64,000 bases of DNA from Clostridia bacterium (GTDB taxonomy: Bacteria > Bacillota > Clostridia > Christensenellales > CAG-314), in contig JAQVMT010000002.1 of the NCBI GenBank assembly GCA_028703495.1, positions 149,177 to 213,176 of the forward strand, in the 5' to 3' direction. The notes beneath the pieces are model-generated. The model saw only the letters and a list, made by a program, of their open reading frames with translations, was not told the DNA's origin and did no database searches. The translations under genes were made by a program, and so were the position numbers. Every line of letters starts with the position of its first letter. Within the stretch, counting starts at the first letter, position 1. This document shows positions 44,139-51,735 of this stretch, in pieces.

Positions 44139-45554
44139 TTACAACTTTGCTTCAAGTCCGTCAAGTTTTTTGCCCGTAAGTTTGACATTTACAAACTTGT
44201 TTTCCAAGCTTATTTCGTTGTTTCTTAGGCTTTCGCAATTTAAGTAAACTCCGATATAATTATCCGTATGCCCAAACATATATGATCCTTTCCTTTCCTC
44301 AAAAATAACTCGGGCTGTTTGACCGATGGATTTTTCGATGAAGCTCTCTTTGGCTTGACGCTTCACCTCGTTCAACTTTTCGATCCTTTCTAGCTTGACG
44401 TTCCCGTCGACCTGCTCCATAGAATAGGCACGCGTACCTTTGCGCCTGCTGTATTTGAAAATGTGAATATCTGAGAAGCCGACCTTTTCTGCAAACCTTA
44501 AGGTTTGATCAAATTCCTCATCACTTTCCTCCGGAAATCCCACAATAATATCGGTCGCGATAAAACTGTCGGGAAAGTAATTTTTGATGCGTTGAGTAAG
44601 CCGATAAAATTCGTCCGCGGTATAATGTCTGTTCATACGTTTCAAAACACCGTCGCTTCCGCTTTGCAAAGACAGGTGAAAATGCGGACAGAAGTACTCA
44701 CTTTGCATCTCGATAAGCAATTCATCACTAATCAAGCTTGTTTCTATGCTTCCTAGCCGAACACGAATTTGCGCGTTGTTCTTACTCAACGCAAGCTTTA
44801 TAGCTTTCACAAGCTCCAACAGGCTGGTTCCTATATCCAAGCCATACGAGCTTATGTCGATTCCAATCAGAACAACCTCGCGGCGATATTGCGCGCACTT
44901 AAGAACCTCCTCCACCACACGTTCGATAGGCTTGCTCCGCGAGCGTCCTCTTACATACGGCACAAGACAATATGAACAGAAATTGTTGCATCCGTCACAT
45001 ATTTTTACCGATGCTCTGGTTTTCATTACCTCGGCTTCGTCCGTCGCATAATCCTCAAATTCCAATGGCAATTCTAATACGCAGGCATTTTCTGCTTTGT
45101 CGCCGCCAACGGCATGCAGATTCGAATCAGTTCTATAAATATCGCTAAAAATACTATCGGCAAGCTTCTTCCTTTGGCTTAAATCCGACTGCTCGAACGC
45201 TCCGCCTTCATAGAGCCTTACCGCTAACTGTGCTAAAAGCGATTTACCTGCCACACCGATTATCGCAAGAACATTGGGGTAATCGGAAAACTGCGCATAG
45301 GAGTTTTGCGATGCGCAACCGCAAATAATAACGCCCGCGTTTTCGTTGTACTTCAACACCCTAGCCACGGCTTGCCTCGACTTCTTTTCGGCTTCTCCTG
45401 TGACGGCGCAAGTATTAATTATATATAAATCGGCTTTTTTCGGTTCGCAGAAAGCATCGAATCCACTTTTTATAAGCGCACCGACGATACTCTCTGACTC
45501 ATTTTGATTTACCTTGCAGCCTAAACAGAACACACATACTCTAAGCCGATCCAT
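44139..45554 (-). CDS. mtaB: tRNA ms2t6A37 methylthiotransferase
   Basis: This is a 471-residue radical-SAM enzyme that adds a methylthio group to t6A37 of ANN-decoding tRNAs. The N-terminal UPF0004 domain has CLGCKVNQNESE, NTCAVT and CGCASQ for the auxiliary cluster. The radical-SAM motif is CDGCNNFCSYC near 185 with VPYVRGRSRS. A C-terminal TRAM domain is present. MtaB is distinguished from MiaB by the CKVNQ sequence and by context. GGAGGAAG precedes ATG. Confidence 0.95.
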   Translation of the reverse strand: MDRLRVCVFCLGCKVNQNESESIVGALIKSGFDAFCEPKKADLYIINTCAVTGEAEKKSRQAVARVLKYNENAGVIICGCASQNSYAQFSDYPNVLAIIGVAGKSLLAQLAVRLYEGGAFEQSDLSQRKKLADSIFSDIYRTDSNLHAVGGDKAENACVLELPLEFEDYATDEAEVMKTRASVKICDGCNNFCSYCLVPYVRGRSRSKPIERVVEEVLKCAQYRREVVLIGIDISSYGLDIGTSLLELVKAIKLALSKNNAQIRVRLGSIETSLISDELLIEMQSEYFCPHFHLSLQSGSDGVLKRMNRHYTADEFYRLTQRIKNYFPDSFIATDIIVGFPEESDEEFDQTLRFAEKVGFSDIHIFKYSRRKGTRAYSMEQVDGNVKLERIEKLNEVKRQAKESFIEKSIGQTARVIFEERKGSYMFGHTDNYIGVYLNCESLRNNEISLENKFVNVKLTGKKLDGLEAKL

Positions 45555-45764
45555 TCTTCCTCCAATCTGTTTTCCTATACCATAACAGCTTCAATTTCCG
45601 CAAAACAAGATACTTCTGCATTAAGTAATGAAGTTTCCCTAACACATAGTAGCATCCAAAATAAACCACATATGCTTTTTATTAGCCGCAAATCATCTTA
45701 TAAACCCATATTAGGCGAGCTGGATAATATTAAAACTCAATATAATATTCTCGATAAATTGCTG

Positions 45765-46502
45765 TTATAATGCGCCCGAATCGGCTTCGAAAAACGCGTT
45801 GATCACCGACAACGCGCAGACCGAAGCGGTATCCGCCCTCAAAATGCGCCTTCCCAACGAAACCGAAACCGATATTTGTTTAAGCTTACTCTCTTCGTCC
45901 TCGGTAAAACCGCCCTCGCAGCCTACAACGACGGCCAAAGAAGTACATCCTCGCACCTGCGCCAAGCCCTTCAGCAAGTTCATATTCCTTTCCCGTTCAT
46001 TGCAAAACAAAACAGCTTCGTATTCGCTTAACGCAACAAGCGCGTTATCGAAGGATTGTGTGGGCGTTACCTCGGGGATGAACGCTCTGCCGCACTGTTT
46101 GCCTGATTCTACGACGATTTTGTTAAGCCGTACAATGTTTTCACCCTTTGCTACTGTAAATCTACTCTCAAAGGGGATGATTTTGCGAACGCCGGACTCG
46201 GTAGCTTTCTGAACGACGTAATCCATTTTGCCTTTGATGACCGCCTGAAAAAGTGTAACATCAATTGAAGTTTCGGTTTGATTTTCACAACACTCCACCA
46301 CTCGCAACAAAACTGAATCCTCTGCAAAGCCTTCTATCAAACAAACATAATCCTTGCCATCGCCGTTGCATAAAATCAACCTTTCGCCGGCTCTCATTCT
46401 AAGAACTTTTTTAAGGTGGTAACACTCGTCACCCTCCAGTCGTGCCTCCGAGCCCCGCAACAACGGGGCACCCACACAAAAAAACCTTTTATAATTACTC
46501 AT
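45765..46502 (-). CDS. rsmE: 16S rRNA m3U1498 methyltransferase
   Basis: This is a 245-residue SPOUT methyltransferase for U1498 of 16S rRNA. It shows HLKKVLRMRAGE at the N-terminal PUA-like part and VVGCEGGFTEDE near 205 and LGRRILRADTASV near 225 in the knot. It follows prmA by 83 bases, the standard order prmA-rsmE-mtaB. The SD is weak (GGGAA). Confidence 0.95.
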   Translation of the reverse strand: MSNYKRFFCVGAPLLRGSEARLEGDECYHLKKVLRMRAGERLILCNGDGKDYVCLIEGFAEDSVLLRVVECCENQTETSIDVTLFQAVIKGKMDYVVQKATESGVRKIIPFESRFTVAKGENIVRLNKIVVESGKQCGRAFIPEVTPTQSFDNALVALSEYEAVLFCNERERNMNLLKGLAQVRGCTSLAVVVGCEGGFTEDEESKLKQISVSVSLGRRILRADTASVCALSVINAFFEADSGAL

Positions 46503-46585
46503 AAAATTCCCGATTACTTACGTAACATTCTTTATTTTTGCATTCAACATATTTTCAATACCGAACCAAGTAGCGATATAATAAC

Positions 46586-47536
46586 TCACATTTTCGGCTC
46601 TAGCCGCATTATTATCGCGTTCCACTCACCCTTGTTTTGCGATTCAATTAAGACAAAGCCAGCCATTTTATATGCGGTCAGAACCTGTTCAATCTTGGAG
46701 TTGATTATACCGCTCATCAAAATCACGGCTTGTTCCTTTAAACAATCTTTCACTCCTTCGACCAAAAGCAACAGAATATCTGCAGTCAGATTGGCAAAGG
46801 CAATGTCGTATTTCCTCATCGCATTATCGGTCAGGTTGGCTTTTTGAACCTCGACACCATCATCGATTGCGATTGCATTTAGCGAAAGGTTCTTACTTGT
46901 AGCCTCAACTGCCTGTTCATCGTTGTCGATAAAGGTTACCGAGTTCGCACCCAAAACCCTTGCAGTAATGCCTAAAATACCGCTTCCGCAACCGATGTCG
47001 ACCACTTCCTTTCCATCATAGTCAAAACTCTGCATAAGTGTCAGTATCATATCGGTGGTTTCGTGTTCACCCGTCCCGAATGCAAGTCCCGGATCGATTC
47101 TCACGACATATTCATCGTCGCGAGGAATATAGTTTTCCCACTCGGGACAAATTACGACGTTGCCGTGCTTAACAGGCTTAAAGCTTTTCTTCCAAACGTC
47201 GCGCCATTTGTCATCGTCAACCAACTTGGTTTCGATCTTCAAAGTGCCGTAGTCAACACCTTCTCTTTCGCAAAAATCCTTCAACTTCTCTATTCTGCGC
47301 TCAATTCTGTCCAACGATGCGGAGTCGCGAACGGCAATATAACCTTTTACCGTAACCTCGCCATCTCTGCCGTATACAGCCGTCGCCGATTCATCGATAT
47401 AGTCCCAAGTTTTATTCCTATATAAATCGGCAGAATCGTAAATAATCACGCCATGCACACTCATTTCCATCAAAATATCGGCGAGCAGCTCACTACCTTC
47501 GGAATTTGTGCTCACACTGACTTCTCTCTGCTTCAA
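46586..47536 (-). CDS. prmA: Ribosomal protein L11 methyltransferase
   Basis: This is a 316-residue enzyme that trimethylates L11. The N-terminal substrate-binding domain occupies about 1-110. The Rossmann domain has DPGLAFGTGEHETT near 150, DIGCGSGILGI near 182 and the NPP-like FANLTADIL near 250. The start is TTG with GGAGG 5 bases upstream. It follows the padR gene by only 11 bases. Confidence 0.93.
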   Translation of the reverse strand: MKQREVSVSTNSEGSELLADILMEMSVHGVIIYDSADLYRNKTWDYIDESATAVYGRDGEVTVKGYIAVRDSASLDRIERRIEKLKDFCEREGVDYGTLKIETKLVDDDKWRDVWKKSFKPVKHGNVVICPEWENYIPRDDEYVVRIDPGLAFGTGEHETTDMILTLMQSFDYDGKEVVDIGCGSGILGITARVLGANSVTFIDNDEQAVEATSKNLSLNAIAIDDGVEVQKANLTDNAMRKYDIAFANLTADILLLLVEGVKDCLKEQAVILMSGIINSKIEQVLTAYKMAGFVLIESQNKGEWNAIIMRLEPKM

Positions 47537-47547
47537 ATTGTCCTCCG

Positions 47548-47907
47548 TTATACGATTAAAAGGTCGATAAGCCTTTTAGCCGTGTTCCATTCCTTTAGGT
47601 TGGACTCATACACCATTACTCCGTCGTTTGTAATAGTATAGTATTTTCGCGTTGCTCCTACATATTCGTTACCCCAAACCCCTTTAATCAGCCCTTTCTG
47701 TTCAAGCCTGTGAAAAGCGCTGTATAGTGACTGCTCATTCGGGTTGTACAGTCCGTTGGTTTTCGAATTTATTTCCTTCTTTATCTCTACTCCATATTTA
47801 TTGCCGTCTATCAACACTCGCAATATTATTGTGTCGATATGTCCGCGAAGCATATCTCCGGATAAAAGCTTCCTGTCTATGCTCCTTTTATTGCCGCCGT
47901 CAGCCAT
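47548..47907 (-). CDS. PadR family transcriptional regulator
   Basis: This is a 119-residue winged-helix protein with a PadR-type N-terminus (LSGDMLRGHIDTIILRVL, YGVEIKKEI) and wing around GATRKYYTIT. GGAGG lies 6 bases before ATG 47907. It leads a gene string with prmA and rsmE. PadR proteins usually control efflux or phenolic-acid genes, so this placement is unusual; no transporter is adjacent. Confidence 0.9.
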   Translation of the reverse strand: MADGGNKRSIDRKLLSGDMLRGHIDTIILRVLIDGNKYGVEIKKEINSKTNGLYNPNEQSLYSAFHRLEQKGLIKGVWGNEYVGATRKYYTITNDGVMVYESNLKEWNTAKRLIDLLIV

Positions 47908-48159
47908 CTTGCACCTCCGAATATAACTACTATGCGTATCATAGCATATTTTAAACAATAATACAACTCTTTTCAGCAGGAAAACAGAACAAAACTAAAA
48001 TTCACAGAATATAAAGACAAATGCCAAATGCAATTTTAATTATCTTAATTTGATATATATCGCGCTAAGCAAAAACGTTTCAACGAACTAGTATCAGATT
48101 AGATTACAGCCGATGGCATTTTCCGATTATAGCGAATGAAAGAAAGATTCTGTAGCTTA

Positions 48160-48828
48160 TTATGTCATCTTCAATCCGACATTTCCACCCTTGACCGCGC
48201 GTATAATTACGCGGGAAGGACGGAGGGGTTCGCCGAGGACGTGCAACTCTTTAGGCTCCAAGCCGTAGTTTTTCATTGTATAAAACAACTCGGCAAGTCT
48301 TTCGAACTGGTGTACGAGGTAAAGGCTGCCCTTACATTTCAATACATATGCTGCGGCGGAAATCAACTCTTCATGGTTAAGCAATATCTCATGCCGAGCC
48401 AGTGCCAAATGCGATTGCGATTGAACTTCACCGCTGTTTAATTTCCTGTAGGGAGGATTGGACACGACGATGTCAATAGACTCTTTTTTGAACAATAATT
48501 GCGCGTTTTTGACGTCTCCTTGAATGACATCAACGTTTTGAATATCATTGAGGCGCACACTCCGTGCAGACATTTCAGCCATATAGGAGTTTATTTCCAC
48601 TCCGTAGACAATTTTAGGATGTTTTTTATGAGCGATAAGGATCGAGATTATGCCGCTACCCGAACAGAAGTCCGCTACTGTTTTGCCGCGCGCATTACTG
48701 ACATAATTAGCCAGTTCAACCGCATCACAGGTGAAAAGATAATTATCGGGATTTTGTATGATAAAAAGACCATCCAACTGCAAGTCGTCTAGTCTTTCCT
48801 TTCCTTTTAGAGATACGTCATTATTCAT
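48160..48828 (-). CDS. TrmN6-like SAM methyltransferase (tRNA1(Val) A37 type)
   Basis: This is a 222-residue methyltransferase with DDLQLDGLFIIQNPDNYLFTCDAVELANY at the start, motif I VADFCSGSGIISILIA near 53 and the N6-adenine motif NPPYRK near 124. This is the Bacillota YabB/TrmN6 pattern. It starts 8 bases after greA without a good SD, so it is likely translationally coupled. Confidence 0.9.
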   Translation of the reverse strand: MNNDVSLKGKERLDDLQLDGLFIIQNPDNYLFTCDAVELANYVSNARGKTVADFCSGSGIISILIAHKKHPKIVYGVEINSYMAEMSARSVRLNDIQNVDVIQGDVKNAQLLFKKESIDIVVSNPPYRKLNSGEVQSQSHLALARHEILLNHEELISAAAYVLKCKGSLYLVHQFERLAELFYTMKNYGLEPKELHVLGEPLRPSRVIIRAVKGGNVGLKMT

Positions 48829-48836
48829 ATTGGCGA

Positions 48837-49307
48837 TTACATTTTATGAATCGAGAGCAGTTTCATAGTAATATCACCTGCAGGCGCATTTACGGTAATA
48901 GCATCGCCGATATTCTTACCCAAAACCGCTTTTCCCACCGGAGATTCGTTGCTAATACGACTCTCGTAAGGATTGCTTTCCGTGGATCCGACAATCTGAA
49001 AGCTTTCTTCCTTATTTGTATTATAATTAAACAAAACGACCTTGCAGCCGATAGTAACGACGCTTAAATCCTTTATATCCTCAATTATCTTTGCCGAACG
49101 GAGCTTGGTTTCAATCTCAAGTATTTCGCCTTCGACAGAAGCCTGCTCATCCTTAGCGGCATCGTACTCGGCATTTTCGGAAATATCGCCGAATTCTCTT
49201 GCCGTTTTAATCTTTTCGGTAACCTCGGCTCTGCGTACAGTCTTGAGATAATTAAGTTTTTCTTCCAGCTCTTGAAAGCCTTTTTCGGTTAAAAATACTT
49301 CTGCCAT
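48837..49307 (-). CDS. greA: Transcription elongation factor GreA
   Basis: This is a 156-residue factor that rescues backtracked RNA polymerase. The N-terminal coiled coil has the acidic tip DISENAEYDAAKDEQ near 43 and the C-terminal globular domain ends with NAPAGDITMKLLSI. ATG 49307 is chosen for the GGAGG 6 bases upstream. Confidence 0.97.
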   Translation of the reverse strand: MAEVFLTEKGFQELEEKLNYLKTVRRAEVTEKIKTAREFGDISENAEYDAAKDEQASVEGEILEIETKLRSAKIIEDIKDLSVVTIGCKVVLFNYNTNKEESFQIVGSTESNPYESRISNESPVGKAVLGKNIGDAITVNAPAGDITMKLLSIHKM

Positions 49308-49413
49308 AAAATTCCTCCGATTGTGCAAACAAAAGGTAACTAAGTTGCACGTTTATATTTTAACATAAGTTAAGCATTATGTCAAGCCATATTGCATAAA
49401 ATTAAATTTGGGC

Positions 49414-49436
49414 AAAAAAAACGGCGAGATTCGCCG
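49414..49436 (-). terminator. Terminator of the RNase P RNA transcript
   Basis: On the minus strand CGGCGA/TCGCCG stem with a 3-base loop, then eight T, five bases after the P1 3' strand. Confidence 0.85.
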
Positions 49437-49440
49437 TATT

Positions 49441-49764
49441 CGGAGTCCAATCTGTAAGCCGAGTTCTGTTAAAAGACGGTTATCTATCTGCGGCTCGCCG
49501 TTGCCGGAGAGCTCTAGCGAAATTGTCGGGGTTGTCGGGCAAACAACTTAATCCCTATCTTGCATCGAGTGGGGTTTACAGGAACAATCCGTCGCCGAAT
49601 TGTTTGTGAGCTCTTACCTCGCATTTCCATCCTTACAGCCTTGCGGCTGCGGTTTATTTCTGTTGCACTTTCCTTGAAGTCGCCTCCACCGGTAGTTAGC
49701 CGGCGCTCTGCCCTGTGATGCTCGGACTTTCCTCGTAATTAACGCAACCGTCCGATTGGCTCCG
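49441..49764 (-). ncRNA. rnpB: RNase P RNA, bacterial type A-like
   Basis: About 324 bases. The 5' strand CGGAGCCAATCGG pairs with the 3' strand GATTGGACTCCG to form P1. The conserved core GAGGAAAGTCCGAGC is followed by a CACAGGGCAG region, CCGGCTAACTACCGG, GGAAAGTGCAACAG and, at the 3' side, AGAACTCGGCTTACAG. This is the catalytic RNA that matures tRNA 5' ends. It has its own consensus promoter and terminator. The open frame across it on the same strand is spurious. Confidence 0.95.
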
Positions 49765-49770
49765 ATGAAT

Positions 49771-49799
49771 AATATAACATTATTTCTCGCTTTTGTCAA
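49771..49799 (-). promoter_or_regulatory. rnpB promoter
   Basis: Minus-strand TTGACA (49794-49799), a 17-base spacer and TATATT (49771-49776), with the RNA 5' end 7 bases downstream. Confidence 0.82.
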
Positions 49800-49925
49800 G
49801 TTATTTTACAACGTTTAATATCACTTCCGTTTGCCGCATCATCTTTTTGTACATGACCAACCGTTTATTTTTTTGGATAAAATCCATGTCACTATCTTTG
49901 ACTAAGCGTTCACGTCAATTAAGTA

Positions 49926-51014
49926 TTAATTCTCTTCTACCGCTCTAATAATATAATCGACTATATCGCGTTTAGCATCGATTTGAAATTCGGGTTTTTT
50001 AGGAATTGTAGCGATCGCTTTTTTTATCTCTGCAAGCAAGAGCTCTACCGATAGCTTTCCTTCCTCAATAACCGTTGCGTATCCTCTTTGCTCCAAAAAC
50101 GCCGCGTTCTGCTTCTGCTCGCCCCTGCTTTGCTTCTCCAATGGTATAAGAATAAGCCTTTTATTCAAAGCCAAAAGCTCAAACAAAGAGTTTGCTCCCG
50201 CCCTACATACCACAACGTCTGCGGCTAGATAAAGATCTTGAATTCGATCGGTAAACTCGACTTGACAAAAGCCTTTGCCGCATACTTCGCTCCGCTTGCC
50301 CTTTCCGCTTATTAGGCAAAAATCGTATTCGGCAGTTAAAGCTCCTATATTATCGGTGACAATGTTGTTGAGTGCTTTTGCGCCTAAACTGCCGCCCAAA
50401 ACCAAAACCAAAGGTCTTTTACCGCAAAAATAAATATTGCCCTTTTCACGGTCATCGATAGTATTTTGCTCTTTGTATAGAGATTGTAAATAAGAAACGC
50501 CTGCCTGTCGATCACCTTCATATATGCTCTTTCGTAAGGGTATTCCGACTGTCTGCGTTCCTTTTATTCCCGAAGGGAAAGCAGAGAAAACCTTTACCGC
50601 CTTCTTTGCAAGTAGCTTGTTTGCAAGTCCGAAAGAATAGTCACTTTCGTGGATAATCAAAGGGATATTCAACTCTAGTGCGGCGTATGAAACAGGAAAG
50701 CTTACATATCCCCCTTTCGAAAATACTGCAGATGGCTTGATTTGTGTCAGTTCCTTCTTGCACCGATTGATACACTTGATTAGCGAAAAGGGAAGCTTTA
50801 GATGACTAAAACTCAATTTCCTTACAAATCTTGGAGCTTGTATTGTAATATAACTTATATTCGAAGACTTCATATACGGCGCAAGCAGGTTTTTTTCCAT
50901 TCCTTCGCCTGCGATGTAGTAAATATTGTATTTCTTGCTTAGCTCCTCAATCAAAGCTATATTCGGCATAACGTGACCGGCTGTCCCTCCACCGGTAAAG
51001 ACCAAGTTTTTCAT
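49926..51014 (-). CDS. murG: UDP-GlcNAc transferase MurG (lipid II synthesis)
   Basis: This is a 362-residue glycosyltransferase that adds GlcNAc to lipid I at the inner membrane face. Glycine-rich TGGGTAGHVMPN is at residue 6, followed by FSKGGYVSFPV near 105, LVLGGSLGAKALN near 200 and a CRAGANSLFEL donor-site motif near 265. ATG 51014 has AAGGAG upstream. It is separated from other division and wall genes, and its leader contains two further copies of its own SD-start region. Confidence 0.95.
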   Translation of the reverse strand: MKNLVFTGGGTAGHVMPNIALIEELSKKYNIYYIAGEGMEKNLLAPYMKSSNISYITIQAPRFVRKLSFSHLKLPFSLIKCINRCKKELTQIKPSAVFSKGGYVSFPVSYAALELNIPLIIHESDYSFGLANKLLAKKAVKVFSAFPSGIKGTQTVGIPLRKSIYEGDRQAGVSYLQSLYKEQNTIDDREKGNIYFCGKRPLVLVLGGSLGAKALNNIVTDNIGALTAEYDFCLISGKGKRSEVCGKGFCQVEFTDRIQDLYLAADVVVCRAGANSLFELLALNKRLILIPLEKQSRGEQKQNAAFLEQRGYATVIEEGKLSVELLLAEIKKAIATIPKKPEFQIDAKRDIVDYIIRAVEEN

Positions 51015-51153
51015 AATCGCTCCTTGATATTTCTGCATAACTAATTCTTTGAGCGATTCGAAATAGTGTTTTTCATAATCGCCCCTTGTAACTCTGTCGT
51101 AACTAACTAATAGAAAGATATAGTATAGAGTTTTTCATGATTTCTCCTTTATA
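51006..51153 (-). repeat. Three 62-bp-period copies of the murG start region with two mini-ORFs
   Basis: GTTTTTCATAATCGC-type units start at 51006, 51068 and 51130 (plus-strand numbering). Each supplies on the minus strand an SD (AAGGAG, AGGGGCG or AAGGAG) and ATG AAA AAC at 51014, 51076 and 51138, exactly 62 bases apart. The two upstream starts open 11-codon frames, MKNSILYLSIS and MKNTISNRSKN, each ended by TAG. The third is murG itself. Confidence 0.85.
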
Positions 51154-51203
51154 CTTTAGCATTCTTTACTAGTTAAACGATGTAGGTTCGAGTTTTCCCT
51201 AAT

Positions 51204-51212
51204 AGTATACCA
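51204..51212 (-). promoter_or_regulatory. Candidate extended -10 promoter for murG
   Basis: Minus-strand TGG-TATACT, an extended -10 without a clear -35. It predicts a leader of roughly 180 bases carrying the two mini-ORFs. Confidence 0.45.
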
Positions 51213-51239
51213 TATTAACTGCGTTTTATTTTGCGGACA

Positions 51240-51262
51240 TAAAAACAGGGCTTGCGCCCCGT
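51240..51262 (-). terminator. Terminator after the small Cys-rich gene
   Basis: Minus-strand ACGGGGC/GCCCTGT stem (one G-U) with GCAA tetraloop and five T; 20 bases past the stop codon. Confidence 0.8.
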
Positions 51263-51282
51263 CTTCACTGCGGTTTTACTTT

Positions 51283-51492
51283 CTAGCAAGGACCGTTATC
51301 GATATGGATGCCGCCGCAAAGGAATGCTAGGGCAAGTATTGGAGCAAGCGTGCAAGGATTAACACAGAACTTCCAGTTTTTGTTCTTTCCACAGCCGCAT
51401 CCGCAGAAGCATATGAACAGAAGTATCAATATGATCCAAGTACAGTTGCATTTGCCCCCTTCGTGATTTGAGTTAAAAAGTCCTTCAAACAT
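51283..51492 (-). CDS. Small cysteine-rich membrane protein, unknown
   Basis: This is a 69-residue protein. The N-terminal 16 residues are polar with CNC, followed by a hydrophobic segment WIILILLFICF. Next come a C-G-C-G-C-G cluster, a short basic stretch, and a second hydrophobic segment ending in LCGG and a C-terminal Cys, eleven Cys-type positions in all by eye. GGAGG lies 7 bases before the ATG and a terminator follows the stop, so it is a real, monocistronic gene. I do not recognise the family; metal binding or a spore/envelope role are possible. Confidence 0.8.
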   Translation of the reverse strand: MFEGLFNSNHEGGKCNCTWIILILLFICFCGCGCGKNKNWKFCVNPCTLAPILALAFLCGGIHIDNGPC

Positions 51493-51629
51493 AAATACAC
51501 CTCCAAATGGGGTTATCCCCTACTGTACTATATACCAAAAAAACAAATTGTGTTACAAATCCAAAGCATCCGACATATCAATAAAACCGCGTCAAAATCC
51601 GTATCTGATACTGTTCAACGATTAAGGGC

Positions 51630-51669
51630 AAAAAAAAGCCGTACCCATTAATCCTAGCAGAATACGGCT
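51630..51669 (-). terminator. Terminator after the copper ATPase
   Basis: Minus-strand AGCCGTA/TACGGCT stem with a longer loop, followed by eight T; about 65 bases after the copA stop. Confidence 0.75.
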
Positions 51670-51735
51670 AAAAACTTCAAAACCACCTAATAAAAGTCTA
51701 TTGAAGCATTAATAATAATTAAAGCAAAAGCAGTA

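Noticed and set aside
49614-49799. Open frame across the RNase P RNA
   Set aside because: It runs over conserved rnpB core sequence and is not coding.
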